A stretch of 64,000 nt of DNA from an uncultured Clostridia bacterium (lineage in GTDB: Bacteria > Bacillota > Clostridia > TANB77 > CAG-508), in assembly GCA_934168355.1 (NCBI GenBank), contig CAKPNI010000004.1, forward strand, positions 6,450-70,449, in the 5' to 3' direction. The notes under the pieces were generated by a model, which saw only the letters and a list, made by a program, of their open reading frames with translations, was not told where the DNA came from and did no database searches. A program made the position numbers and the translations under genes. How positions within the stretch are numbered: the stretch's first letter is position 1; every line of letters begins with the position of its first letter. Below are positions 10,633 to 19,197 of the stretch, piece by piece.

Positions 10633-10658
10633 TTGGGGACGGTTCTCTATTGGGGAAC
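10633..10658. repeat. Partial GGGGACGGTTC palindrome
   Basis: GGGGACGGTTC is followed by a shortened GGGGAACC, so one arm is degenerate. It looks like a decayed copy of the dispersed palindrome upstream of the COG2426 gene. Confidence 0.5.
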
Positions 10659-10774
10659 CACGCAGTTATTATATATTAAATCAATATCCATTTCAATACT
10701 AAAAGTATATCTTTAATAAAAAATTTAGACTTTTTATAATGTTTTCACACTATAAAAAGTCTATTTTTAGTAAA

Positions 10775-11206
10775 CTATCTATTACAAATATCTCTAATTA
10801 AACATCCTATTAAAGATACAATTGATAATACCATCCATACAAAGAAAAATGCACTAAAACCAACACTTAATATTGATGCAATTGATCCTGTCGAAATATC
10901 TATAATTAATAGAGCTATTCCTGCAACTATTGTTCCAATTATTGCTGCTAGTAAACATCCTCCGGTTTTACATATGCACCTATCAAATCCGCTACATTTT
11001 CCAAATGCTTTTGCTCCTAATATTAAGAGTGTAAATATTATAGATATAACCGCTGCTGCCACTAATGCTACATTTGCAAATGTCACAACAGTTGCAAGTA
11101 ATCCATTTGTAAATACTATCCCGGCAATTATTCCTATAACTATACTTATTAGTACTTCTATTATGCATGTTCCTTTGCAAAATTTTCTACAAGTATATTC
11201 TTCCAT
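10775..11206 (-). CDS. Cys-containing four-helix membrane protein, unknown function
   Basis: A 143-aa protein. A short cytosolic head EEYTCRKFCKGTCI is followed by four hydrophobic helices with a charged Cys-rich loop GKCSGFDRCICKTGGC between helices 2 and 3. The two Cys clusters could bind a metal or form disulphides. AAGGTGG precedes the start. I do not recognise a characterised family. An A/T-rich stretch with an inverted repeat (about 10725-10765) follows and may be the terminator. Confidence 0.6.
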   Translation of the reverse strand: MEEYTCRKFCKGTCIIEVLISIVIGIIAGIVFTNGLLATVVTFANVALVAAAVISIIFTLLILGAKAFGKCSGFDRCICKTGGCLLAAIIGTIVAGIALLIIDISTGSIASILSVGFSAFFFVWMVLSIVSLIGCLIRDICNR

Positions 11207-11279
11207 TTTAATTTCACCACCTTTAATATATTAATAATTATTTTTATAACTATTACTATATTATATTGATGAATGTTAA

Positions 11280-11837
11280 TTATTGTGAAATTTTATCTTT
11301 TGCAATTTGTTTTGAATATCTCTCTTCCTCTGAAAACACACATCCACAATATTTTTGCATGTAAAGTCCTATTTCTCTTGCCTTTGCTTGACCTTCTCTA
11401 AATCCTACTCGAAAATCTCTGTATAAAAATTCCAATCCATATTCTTTTGCAATTTTATCACCTAAATTATGAATAATATCGTGTTTTTGATATGGACTTA
11501 CAAGTAAAGTTGTAGAAATTGTATCAAAGCCATTTTCTTTAGCATATTTAGCTGTTTGCTCCAATCTTACAGGATAACAATAATCTTGACATCTTGTGTC
11601 TAATCCATCTACCACATTTTCGCAAAATTCTTTTAAACCATAATTTTCTTCAAATATGGCTTTTATCCCTATACTTTTTGTATATTCTTTTAAACAATCT
11701 CTTCTTGCTTTGTATTCCATATATGGATGAATATTTGGATTAAACCAATATACTGTTGGTTCTATATTTTCACTTCTTAGTTCGTCTATACAATATACAC
11801 TACATGGAGCGCAACATGTATGCATTAATAATTTCAT
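11280..11837 (-). CDS. queH: Epoxyqueuosine reductase QueH
   Basis: The last step of queuosine synthesis, reducing epoxyqueuosine to queuosine in tRNA. The diagnostic QueH (DUF208) motifs are present: HTCCAPCS near the N-terminus, TRCQDYCYPVRLEQTA in the middle, TTLLVSPYQKHD, and YCGCVFSEEERY near the C-terminus. These cysteines hold the Fe-S cluster and non-haem metals. Start 11837 is preferred over 11846 because GGAAG is properly spaced only from 11837. It is the last gene of a ruvB-hyp-hyp-queH run. Confidence 0.92.
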   Translation of the reverse strand: MKLLMHTCCAPCSVYCIDELRSENIEPTVYWFNPNIHPYMEYKARRDCLKEYTKSIGIKAIFEENYGLKEFCENVVDGLDTRCQDYCYPVRLEQTAKYAKENGFDTISTTLLVSPYQKHDIIHNLGDKIAKEYGLEFLYRDFRVGFREGQAKAREIGLYMQKYCGCVFSEEERYSKQIAKDKISQ

Positions 11838-11855
11838 TTTTTTCATCTTCCTTTT

Positions 11856-12299
11856 TTATTTTTTTAAAAATTTTTTTATATTATCTAATATCTTTTTAAA
11901 TATATTTTTCTTTACTAAAATTGGTAATTTAACATCTTTAACATTTGTTTGTGTCTTTTCTTTTTTTCTTTCCTCAAAAATTTTGTTCATATCATACTTT
12001 TGTTTTAATTCATCTTGAAAAAGACTGTCATTTTCTTTCCATATTTTTAATATTTTTTCTTTCTCGTTTTTATCTACAATATATGTATAATATATTAATG
12101 CAATAAAATCTTTACTTTCTTCTGAAATTTCTTGTTCCTTTAATTTTTTATTAGGATCTACTTTTACTTCAATTTCAGATGCATCTGCCAATTCTTTTAA
12201 TGATTTTATAAACTTTTTCGAAATTTTAGATTTATAGTCAGAATTAAAACATTCTAAAATTTCTAAAGTTTCTTTTGCTATATCACGTGTTTCTACCAT
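11856..12299 (-). CDS. Lysine-rich hypothetical protein
   Basis: A 147-aa soluble, helical and highly charged protein. Residues 1-85 look like a compact helical domain (DIAKETLEILECFNSDY, ESKDFIALIYYTY). The tail from about 110 is a basic amphipathic segment ending KKILDNIKKFLKK that could contact membrane or nucleic acid. Not recognised. It sits between queH and a 61-aa gene, with 10-15 bp gaps indicating one operon. Confidence 0.6.
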   Translation of the reverse strand: MVETRDIAKETLEILECFNSDYKSKISKKFIKSLKELADASEIEVKVDPNKKLKEQEISEESKDFIALIYYTYIVDKNEKEKILKIWKENDSLFQDELKQKYDMNKIFEERKKEKTQTNVKDVKLPILVKKNIFKKILDNIKKFLKK

Positions 12300-12313
12300 T
12301 CTTTTCTCCTGTT

Positions 12314-12499
12314 TTATCTTTCTTTATTATTTTTTTGTTTTCGCATTTTTTGTATTGCCATATATATTTTATTTTTGGTTTGCTCAACCTTGCTTAATTT
12401 TCTTCCTTCTGTTCCATTTTCGTAAACCAATTCTTGTATTGATTTAGTATCAAAAAATTTTTCAATTCCATCTAAATTATTAATTTTATCTTCTTCCAT
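12314..12499 (-). CDS. Small charged hypothetical protein
   Basis: A 61-aa protein, MEEDKINNLDGIEKFF at the start and a basic helix KIYMAIQKMRKQKNNK at the end. It has a good GGAG in front and short gaps to ruvB and the next gene. Too short and generic to assign. Confidence 0.5.
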   Translation of the reverse strand: MEEDKINNLDGIEKFFDTKSIQELVYENGTEGRKLSKVEQTKNKIYMAIQKMRKQKNNKER

Positions 12500-12527
12500 C
12501 GTTTCTCCATTCCACTAAGCTCTTTTC

Positions 12528-13541
12528 TTAGTACATTTTTGTCTGGTAATCATACCCCATATGTTCATATGCCGCAGGCAATACCACTCTTCCCTTTGGA
12601 GTTCTTGCAATAAAACCTATTTGTAATAAATATGGTTCATATACATCTTCAATAGTATCTATTTCCTCACCTAAAGATGCTGCTAAAGCTTCTATTCCAA
12701 CAGGTCTTCCAGAATATTGAACAATCATCATTGACAACATTTTTCTATCTGTTTCTTCCAAACCTAGTTCATCAATTTCTAGTTGGTTTAATGCATATTT
12801 AGCAATTTTTAAGTCTATTTTTCCATCTGATAATACAAGCGAAAAATCTCTAACTCTTTTTAATAATCTGTTTGCAATTCTAGGTGTCCCTCTTGCTCTT
12901 CTTGCAATTTCTATGCTTGCATCATCATCTATTTCAACTCCTAAAATTCTACTTGAACGTTTTATAATTGTACTTAAATCTGTTACAGAATAAAGCTCTA
13001 ATTTTTGTACAATTCCAAATCTATCTCTAAGTGGAGTTGTAAGTGAACCTGCTTTTGTAGTTGCTCCAATTAATGTAAACTTTGGTAAATCAAGTCTTAT
13101 AGACTTCGCCTCTGGTCCTTTTCCTATTGTTATATCTAGCACAAAATCTTCTAAAGCAGGATACAAAATCTCCTCTACCACTTTACTTAATCTATGTATT
13201 TCATCAATAAACAAAACATCATATTCTTCCAAGCTTGTAAGAATTCCAGCTAAATCTCCCGGCTTTTCAATTGCAGGTCCTGATGTTATTCTTATTTTAG
13301 AGTGCATTTCATTTGCAATTATTCCTGAAATTGTTGTTTTTCCAAGTCCCGGTGGTCCATAAAATAAGCAATGATCAAGAGGCTCTTTTCTTTTTTTTGC
13401 TGCCTCTATATATATTTTCATACTTTCTTTTACTTTAGTTTGTCCAATATATTCGTCAAGTGTTTGTGGTCTTAATGTAGTTTCTAGTCTTTCTTCTTGC
13501 ACATTTGCCACTTCTGGACTACTTATGTTTTCATTTTCCAT
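12528..13541 (-). CDS. ruvB: Holliday junction branch-migration helicase RuvB
   Basis: The hexameric AAA+ motor that with RuvA drives Holliday-junction migration. Walker A is GPPGLGKTT, Walker B is LFIDEIHRL, sensor 1 is LIGATTKAG, and the arginine-finger region is TPLRDRFGI. The winged-helix C-terminus has the characteristic [17 protein letters not shown]. 337 aa, normal for the family. First gene of the run leading to queH; no ruvA is visible next to it. Confidence 0.96.
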   Translation of the reverse strand: MENENISSPEVANVQEERLETTLRPQTLDEYIGQTKVKESMKIYIEAAKKRKEPLDHCLFYGPPGLGKTTISGIIANEMHSKIRITSGPAIEKPGDLAGILTSLEEYDVLFIDEIHRLSKVVEEILYPALEDFVLDITIGKGPEAKSIRLDLPKFTLIGATTKAGSLTTPLRDRFGIVQKLELYSVTDLSTIIKRSSRILGVEIDDDASIEIARRARGTPRIANRLLKRVRDFSLVLSDGKIDLKIAKYALNQLEIDELGLEETDRKMLSMMIVQYSGRPVGIEALAASLGEEIDTIEDVYEPYLLQIGFIARTPKGRVVLPAAYEHMGYDYQTKMY

Positions 13542-13558
13542 TAATATTCACATCCATT

Positions 13559-14038
13559 TTAAACTTTTTCTATAAAATCTTCTATTATTTTTATCATCTT
13601 TTGATTATTGTTTTTATATTCTTTTGACTCAAAATGTTCAGCTTCTTTTATTGCTTCTGGTAAATCTTCTACATTTTGAATTCCTATTAAATAATTTTTT
13701 TCACTAAATACTTTTATTATTTGTCTTTGATGGTCATTTACATGTTCTCCATATTCATGAAGCCTTGGAACTGCTATTACTTTTTTGCCTTTTTCTAATG
13801 CCATTATTATGGACCCTACTCCACCATGTGTTATTATTAGATTTGCCTTTGACATGTATTTGTCTAATTCTTCTTTTGATATCATGTCAAATATTTCCAT
13901 TTTGTCGCTTTTGTATTTTGTGAAACCTGCTTGCACAATTACTTGTTCTTTTATTATTTTGTTGTTTATGCAGTTTTCTACTTCTTGTATTAGTCTTGTA
14001 AATTCATTGTGTTGTGTTCCTAGTAGTACTAAAATCAT
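13559..14038 (-). CDS. PssE/Alg13-like glycosyltransferase subunit
   Basis: The C-terminal half of a split GT28-type glycosyltransferase. It has the UDP-GlcNAc-binding fold with ITHGGVGSIIMALEKGKKVIAVPR and HVNDHQRQI, the Alg13/PssE signature. ATG at 14038 (MILVLLGTQ) is the real start; an open frame continues upstream only through a palindromic repeat. It works with PssD next door, which supplies the acceptor-binding and membrane half. Probably adds the second sugar in exopolysaccharide or wall-polymer assembly. Confidence 0.85.
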   Translation of the reverse strand: MILVLLGTQHNEFTRLIQEVENCINNKIIKEQVIVQAGFTKYKSDKMEIFDMISKEELDKYMSKANLIITHGGVGSIIMALEKGKKVIAVPRLHEYGEHVNDHQRQIIKVFSEKNYLIGIQNVEDLPEAIKEAEHFESKEYKNNNQKMIKIIEDFIEKV

Positions 14039-14057
14039 TTCTTTCTCTCCTTTTTTT

Positions 14058-14102
14058 GAATTGGGGACGGTTCCTTTTTGAAAAAGGAACCGTCCCCAAT
14101 TC
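14058..14102. repeat. Dispersed GGGGACGGTTC palindrome, copy 4
   Basis: A 45-bp near-perfect palindrome: GAATTGGGGACGGTTCC, loop, then its complement. It lies inside the PssD-PssE operon, only 20 bp before the PssE start. If transcribed it would form a strong hairpin between two subunits of one enzyme, so here it may be a processing or attenuation element rather than a terminator. Confidence 0.85.
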
Positions 14103-14108
14103 AAAATT

Positions 14109-14585
14109 TCAAAAAATCGAACCTCCATATATTGCTTTTGGATAAAGTTCAAGCATTTCTTCCCACTGTACAATAAATAAATCTGCAATTGGATATATTA
14201 GTCTTCCGGTTGCAGTTTTTTTATTTATGTTTGCAAATGTTTCTATATATATTATTTTGCTTCCGAATATTTTTCCTAAGTAACACATTGGACCCGCTGT
14301 ATGTGTTCCAGTTGTTATTATTACTTTTGGTCGTATTAAAATATATAAATATATTGTTTTTAGTATTAAATAGAAATATATAAATATGTATTTTAACAGA
14401 TGACTTCTTGTGCCATATGGTAAATATTTTACTTTTTTTCCATATTTTTCTTTTAGATACTCATTTGTTTTATCTTTTTCTGTAATTATATGATAATCGT
14501 ATTTTTCAAATAGCGGACTTAGTTGTAATAGTTCGTTTAGGTGTCCTCCTGTACTTGATATAAATAGTACCTTCTTTTTTTTCAT
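14109..14585 (-). CDS. PssD/Alg14-like glycosyltransferase subunit
   Basis: Alg14-type partner of PssE. The N-terminus KVLFISSTGGHLNELLQL is the family hallmark, followed by a hydrophobic segment (about residues 65-85) that tethers it to the membrane, then TTGTHTAGPMCYLGK and the C-terminal AIYGGSIF. 158 aa, complete. The stop is TGA. It is transcribed with the sortase gene upstream (1-bp gap) and PssE downstream. Confidence 0.85.
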   Translation of the reverse strand: MKKKKVLFISSTGGHLNELLQLSPLFEKYDYHIITEKDKTNEYLKEKYGKKVKYLPYGTRSHLLKYIFIYFYLILKTIYLYILIRPKVIITTGTHTAGPMCYLGKIFGSKIIYIETFANINKKTATGRLIYPIADLFIVQWEEMLELYPKAIYGGSIF

Positions 14586-14586
14586 T

Positions 14587-15267
14587 TTAATCAGCTCTTC
14601 CTAATATTATTATTCTATTTTCATCACTTGCATCTGTACAACATGATAATGCTATTGTTGGTACATCTACATTTGTATTTAAAAATGATGTATCGTCAGA
14701 TGTTGTTATGAATTTAGAATATATTGTGTATTTTTTCTTATTTCCCTCATAGTCTGTAAAGTAGAATATGTCGCCCTCTGATAGTTTTTTGTTGTTTGAA
14801 AACATTTTTCCGTTTCTTCTATTATGTCCAACAAATAGTGTTATTCCTACTTGATTTAACCCTCCAGATGTGTATAAAAATGCTGGCATTTTTTCCATTT
14901 TTTGTGGGTCTGGATTGCAATATACTTGTGTATTTAATTTTGTTTTTGGGATGTATAGAGTTCCTATTGTTGTATTCATATTGTATATTTCTTGAGTTAA
15001 GGCTGAGGCGTCTTTTGCCGGCTTTTCATTTTGATTTGTTTCTTGTGTTGGTTCAGTTGAATTGGTTTGGTTTTGCTCGGTTTGATTGTTGTCTTTTTCT
15101 GTGTTTATTCCTATTACCATTACATTTTCTTCTGATGTATTTTCTTTTTCATCTATTGGTGCTGTTGTTTTTTTTGATTCATTGAATTTTATTATTGCTA
15201 TTGCCACAGTTGCTATAATTAAAATTGCTATTAAAGTTATTATTGTGTATTGTATTTTTTTGTTCAT
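14587..15267 (-). CDS. Sortase family cysteine transpeptidase
   Basis: A membrane-anchored sortase-fold enzyme. An N-terminal helix (residues 7-27) is followed by an Asn/Thr/Glu-rich linker, then the catalytic domain from about residue 95: IGTLYIPKTKLNTQV, catalytic His in FVGHNRR, catalytic Cys in ALSCCTD, and Arg in RIIILGR. The atypical SCC in place of the usual TxTC leaves two adjacent Cys candidates. Probably anchors surface proteins or pilin-like polymers; no LPxTG substrate is obvious in this window. Start 15267 has AAGGTG in front. Confidence 0.85.
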   Translation of the reverse strand: MNKKIQYTIITLIAILIIATVAIAIIKFNESKKTTAPIDEKENTSEENVMVIGINTEKDNNQTEQNQTNSTEPTQETNQNEKPAKDASALTQEIYNMNTTIGTLYIPKTKLNTQVYCNPDPQKMEKMPAFLYTSGGLNQVGITLFVGHNRRNGKMFSNNKKLSEGDIFYFTDYEGNKKKYTIYSKFITTSDDTSFLNTNVDVPTIALSCCTDASDENRIIILGRAD

Positions 15268-15352
15268 AACTTTCACCTTCTTTTTCTTGCTTTCTCCATT
15301 TATTATTATAACATTTTTTTCTTTGTTTGCAAATGGTTTTGTTGTTACTTAT

Positions 15353-15386
15353 GAAAAAAGATTAGCTTTAAAAACTAATCTTTTTC
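15353..15386. terminator. Terminator after the AAA-ATPase gene
   Basis: GAAAAAAGATTAG and CTAATCTTTTTC form a stem with a T-run on either strand. It lies just downstream of the minus-strand AAA-ATPase stop at 15401. Confidence 0.75.
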
Positions 15387-15400
15387 ATATAAAATATTTT

Positions 15401-17096
15401 TTACAATTCTTCAATATAATATTTATCAAATCCCTCAAATACAATAATAAATTTTTTCAAATTTGCTTTGTCTTTCATTCTTTTATCTTCCAAGTATCTT
15501 TCCAATTGTTCTCTTGCTTCTTTTATAGATTTCTTAAAATTGAATTTTCTAGCTTTTTCTTTGTTCAAATATTTAAGCTCTACAACCGCTTCATATGTTG
15601 CTAAACTATTTGCTGCCTTTGCAATGTACATATCTGCAAAGCCCTGTCCTGCTGGATATTCTCCATAAACTATATATTGAGTTGTAAATGCCAAAATCAT
15701 ACTGAATACATGTTTTAAGTTCATTTCATTAAAATTTTCTCTATCTCTCACACTACAATGAAATAAAAATTCTTGAACTTTACTCGTAATTTTTTCTATT
15801 TTTCCGTCTTCTGCAAGTTCTTGCATTCCTTCTTCTATTTCTGTTGTATCTATCCTGTATTTATCGTGTCTATCTACTAATCTTAAGAAATATGATGCAT
15901 ATAATATTTCTGTAACATAATTTGGGATTTTTAGTTTATTTCTTACTCCAACCGTACCTATTGTTATATATCCATTGTAAAATAACATCGATAAAAAGTC
16001 ATTTTCGTTAAAATGGTTTTCAAGTTCAAAACTGTCTACAATAGTTCCTTCTATTTCTCCAGCCATTAGTAGTTCATCTAATATTTTATAATTTGCCTCT
16101 TTGTTTATTAATCCTGCTATATTTTCTATTTTACTTCCTGTTGCTGCTAAGTTACTATCTACTAAGTTTCTTGGAGGTAATCCTATCATTTGTAAAGAAT
16201 TTAAGTAATACATTACAAGTGTTGTATTAAATAAATGTGTTTGATCCATTTCATTAAACATATACCCATCATAGTTCTTCCTCATCTGGTTAAATGTTTC
16301 TTCTGGGTTTGGCACTTCAGATTCTTTTATTGCATATTTTACTTCTTCTTCTGTTAGTCCACACATTGATGTAAATATCGGATTATTAGTTATTTTTGTT
16401 GCAATATTAAATCCTGATGTTAAACTGTCTAATGTAACTGGTGCAACTCCTGTTGCGAAAAATCTTCCTATTGGAGGGTTTATTGTTTCTAGTTTTTCTT
16501 TTATTACTTCATAAAAAGACCTTACAAACCCACTTGCTCCTAAAACTGTTAAGAATTTTTTGGCATCTCCTTTTAATATTCCATTTGTAAAATGGTCATA
16601 TTCATCTATCATTATATATATCTTTGTTTTTCTGTTTTGTTGTTCAAATTTTGTTAAAAATTCTCTTAATATTCCAGCGGCATTATTGTCTTTAGTTATT
16701 TCTATATTTAAGTCATACATAGATATACATTTTATTACTCCATAATAAATAATTTCTGAGAATTGTCTATGCATTTCTTCTATACTTACATTTGCTCCTG
16801 TATCTATTCCTGAAAAATTAAATTGTAATATATAATAACTGTTTTTATATGGTGTAGGGTGGTCATATACATATAGTCCTTTGAAATTTTTTTCAAAATT
16901 TTCTGTTTCATTTACACTATAATAATATGCTAGCGTACTTGTTAGCATTGATTTTCCGAAATCTTCTTGGTCTTGTAAATATAACCGCTCTTTGTGCTTC
17001 TAATTTTTCTATATACATTGTTTTATCTATATATAAAAGTCCATCTTCTCTTATTGTTTTAAAATCTGCTATTCCATATGGCACTCTTTTTCCCAT
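15401..17096 (-). CDS. AAA-ATPase-like / PD-(D/E)XK nuclease-domain protein (needs +1 shift at CGG)
   Basis: Belongs to the large family of AAA-ATPase-like proteins (AAA-ATPase_like plus DUF1703-type nuclease domain) common in gut anaerobes. The head is IPYG-like (RVPYGIADFKTI) with YIDKTMYIEKLE. The P-loop is PRRFGKSMLTSTL and Walker B is IYIMIDEYDHF. The nuclease-like C-terminus has YPAGQGFADMYI, AVVELKYLNKEKA. The CGG at 16956-16958 lies inside the P-loop; skipping its C gives the invariant RRFGKS and a 564-aa protein. Role unknown: DNA metabolism or defence have been suggested for relatives. Confidence 0.8.
16956..16958 (-). other. Recoding site 4: CGG A inside the AAA P-loop
   Basis: The zero frame reads AGA TTT CGG AAA ATC. 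Skipping C gives AGA TTT GGA AAA TCA (R-F-G-K-S), the nucleotide-binding glycine and lysine. No functional ATPase is possible without the shift. Confidence 0.85.
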
Positions 17097-17146
17097 TTTG
17101 ATTACCACCTTTCTCTTTTTTGGCTTATTATATTGTACTAAAAAAA

Positions 17147-17180
17147 TAGGAAAATAGCAATGTTTTTTACTATTTTCCTA
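17147..17180. terminator. Hairpin downstream of the DGR reverse transcriptase
   Basis: TAGGAAAATAG and CTATTTTCCTA pair across a short loop. It lies between the RT stop at 17211 and the next gene, and probably ends the DGR transcript. Confidence 0.7.
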
Positions 17181-17210
17181 CATATTATTTTTTGATATTT
17201 AACTTAAAAT

Positions 17211-18323
17211 TTATATGTTTAAACTCTCTACAAAACAATCCATTCTTTTCAACACCGTATAACTGTTTCCTCTTTTCATATGCCCTTTCCAACTACAATA
17301 TGAATTAATAGCTTGTTCTTTAGTCATTTTTTTATTTTCTATCCACCTATTAAAAGTTTTCATCTTTCTTCTCATTCTAACAGCCGAATTTTTATTTATT
17401 TTTCTTACTACTTTTCCTGTTTCTGTGCAAATGAACTTGGTTTTTAAAAACTTAAAACCATTTTGGAATTTTCTAATTCTCGTTTTTTTATTATTAAACT
17501 CTAATCCCATCTCTTCTGCTTTTCTTTTTATTTTTGATAGTAAATCTTTAGCTTCTGCCAATGTTGGTGCAAAAAAATAAAAATCATCAACATATCTGCC
17601 GTAAAATTTTACTCTTAATTTGTCTTTTATATAATGGTCTAGTGGACTTATCCCTATGTTCGTATATATTTGAGATGTATGTGCTCCTAGTCCAAATCCA
17701 ACATTTCCATAAATTTCCATGCACATATTTGCTATTTTTCTAATCTTTGGGTTAAAAATTCGCTTTTCATTTTCTTTGTAAACTACATTATGTGGTACAC
17801 TATTGAAAAAATCATGAAAATCGCATGTGACTACATACCCATTGTTTCCATATTTTTTAAAGTATCTTTGCATATGACAGTTAACCCTATTTAAAGTATG
17901 GTCCATACCTTTCCCAACTCTATTTGCTGCATTGTCATATATAAATGAATTGTCATAAAGTGGTACTATAACATTATCACATAAAGCTCTTTGTAGTACT
18001 CTTTCTACTATTTTTTGTGATTGTATTTTTCTTTCTTTTCCTCTTTCGTTTATCCAAAATACATGTGGTTTTGAAAATTTGAATTTATCATTTTGAACAT
18101 CTTTGTATAGTTTGTATGTGTTTGAAATCATCTTTCTTCTATAGTTTTGTACAGATGCTTTCCATGATACTCCTCTTACACACTTTTTTCCGGCTTTATA
18201 TAAATTTTCATAAGAGAATACTTCTTCCAAACTTCCACATTGCATACTTTTTAATTTTCTTTTTTCTTCTCTTTTTTTCTTTCTTCTTTGGTATCTTGCC
18301 TCATGTCTTTCAGCACTATTCAT
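17211..18323 (-). CDS. DGR reverse transcriptase
   Basis: Group II-like reverse transcriptase of the diversity-generating retroelement class; it copies the template RNA with A-to-N errors. 370 aa. Motifs in order: basic N-terminal extension (RRKKKREEKRK), CDFHDFFNSVPH, the DGR-type GLGAHTSQIYTNIG motif, and the catalytic YVDD in GRYVDDFYFF. No maturase or endonuclease domain is attached, as expected for a DGR. GGAGG precedes the start. It is the last gene in the order target, avd, template, RT. Confidence 0.95.
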   Translation of the reverse strand: MNSAERHEARYQRRKKKREEKRKLKSMQCGSLEEVFSYENLYKAGKKCVRGVSWKASVQNYRRKMISNTYKLYKDVQNDKFKFSKPHVFWINERGKERKIQSQKIVERVLQRALCDNVIVPLYDNSFIYDNAANRVGKGMDHTLNRVNCHMQRYFKKYGNNGYVVTCDFHDFFNSVPHNVVYKENEKRIFNPKIRKIANMCMEIYGNVGFGLGAHTSQIYTNIGISPLDHYIKDKLRVKFYGRYVDDFYFFAPTLAEAKDLLSKIKRKAEEMGLEFNNKKTRIRKFQNGFKFLKTKFICTETGKVVRKINKNSAVRMRRKMKTFNRWIENKKMTKEQAINSYCSWKGHMKRGNSYTVLKRMDCFVESLNI

Positions 18324-18520
18324 AATTATAAACCTCCGTACTTTTTAGCGAAGTAGAACTGGCTATGAAATTGGTATAAACCAACCATGCAAGAAGCGTC
18401 CAGCCATCTACATCGAAGATTATTTTTGATCTGTTTCTCACAAATTCAGGAACAAGTTCCCCTTTCACAAAAGTGTTGCTTCACCTTTTACAGTTACTAC
18501 GTCTTACTTATAATTTTGTG
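18324..18520 (-). ncRNA. DGR spacer RNA between template repeat and RT
   Basis: A 197-nt noncoding stretch. In characterised DGRs the region 3' of the template repeat is needed to prime cDNA synthesis. Small hairpins are visible (GGAACTTGTTCC; GGTTTATACC). No open frame fits. The assignment rests on position. Confidence 0.6.
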
Positions 18521-18636
18521 AAATCCCGGGGCTACGCCGTAAGAGTTGTTGCCATTGTTATTGTTGCAATTGCCGTTGTTGTTCAAATTGCAGAAATTGT
18601 TGCTATTGTTGTAATTAGGCGAACGAAGCCAGCAAG
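18521..18636 (-). repeat. DGR template repeat (TR)
   Basis: 116 bp matching the variable repeat at 19207-19322 except at 23 positions, and every one of these is an A on the TR coding strand. Read in the target frame it encodes sixteen Asn (AAC/AAT) codons interspersed with conserved Ser, Phe, Cys, Leu and Gly. This is the classic adenine-rich DGR template. Because the mutable codons end in C or T, randomisation cannot make a stop codon, nor a CGG. Confidence 0.95.
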
Positions 18637-18691
18637 AAACTCGGAAACTACGCAAGCTCTCTACACAGTATACGGAACTTGACCTATATTT

Positions 18692-19117
18692 TTATATTTC
18701 TTTATATCTTTCTAAGTCTTTTCTCATAATCCCTTTTAAAAGATTTTGTTCCTCTAATAAAAGCCTTCCCCATTCTTGAAAAGCAAATTTTTTCCATTCT
18801 TTACTTTCTTCTGGGTTCATTTCTAGTCTTTCTTTTAATTCTATCAATGGTAATTCCATATTTTCACATGCAGCAAGTGCTAACTGAAAGTGTTCTCTTC
18901 TATTTTGAACATCTTTGCTATTTCTTGGAACTATATTATTTGCAGTATTTGCTTCATAATATACTTTTCTTGCTAATGTGCATATATCTTTTGTTATGAA
19001 AAAAGTTAATCTTTTAGGAGATTTCAAGCAATATGTTAATGTATGCGCAGATAATTTCCTTGCGGTTTCCAAAAATGCTACTTGACTTTCTCCTCTCTGA
19101 CTTACATATACAGACAT
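18692..19117 (-). CDS. avd: DGR accessory variability determinant (Avd-like)
   Basis: A 141-aa all-helical protein of the Avd / four-helix-bundle family that forms a basic pentamer binding the RT and template RNA. Features are an N-terminal helix SQVAFLETARKLSAHTL, basic stretches KSPKRLTFF, and NRREHFQLALAACENM. It lies between the target gene and the template repeat, as in many DGRs. GGGGGA is placed properly before its ATG. Confidence 0.88.
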   Translation of the reverse strand: MSVYVSQRGESQVAFLETARKLSAHTLTYCLKSPKRLTFFITKDICTLARKVYYEANTANNIVPRNSKDVQNRREHFQLALAACENMELPLIELKERLEMNPEESKEWKKFAFQEWGRLLLEEQNLLKGIMRKDLERYKEI

Positions 19118-19141
19118 ATCTTTTCCCCCTACAATAATTTC

Positions 19142-19159
19142 GCCCTTCTTTCGAAGGGC
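19142..19159 (-). promoter_or_regulatory. DGR homing hairpin with GAAA tetraloop
   Basis: The stem GCCCTTC / GAAGGGC (7 bp) is closed by a GAAA loop on the coding strand and lies about 40 bp after the target stop codon. GC-rich stems with GRNA tetraloops just downstream of the variable repeat are required for efficient homing in characterised DGRs. Confidence 0.85.
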
Positions 19160-19197
19160 TGATAGTATTTTTATTTTTATTTTATGTTAACTTGATG

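Noticed and set aside
11236..11279. tRNA gene or other structured RNA upstream of small genes
   Set aside because: No cloverleaf, no T-loop or anticodon arm anywhere in the intergenic regions examined.
14038..14188. N-terminal extension of PssE through the palindrome
   Set aside because: The extension reads through the repeat, and the family start MILVLLGTQ with its own ribosome-binding site fits better.
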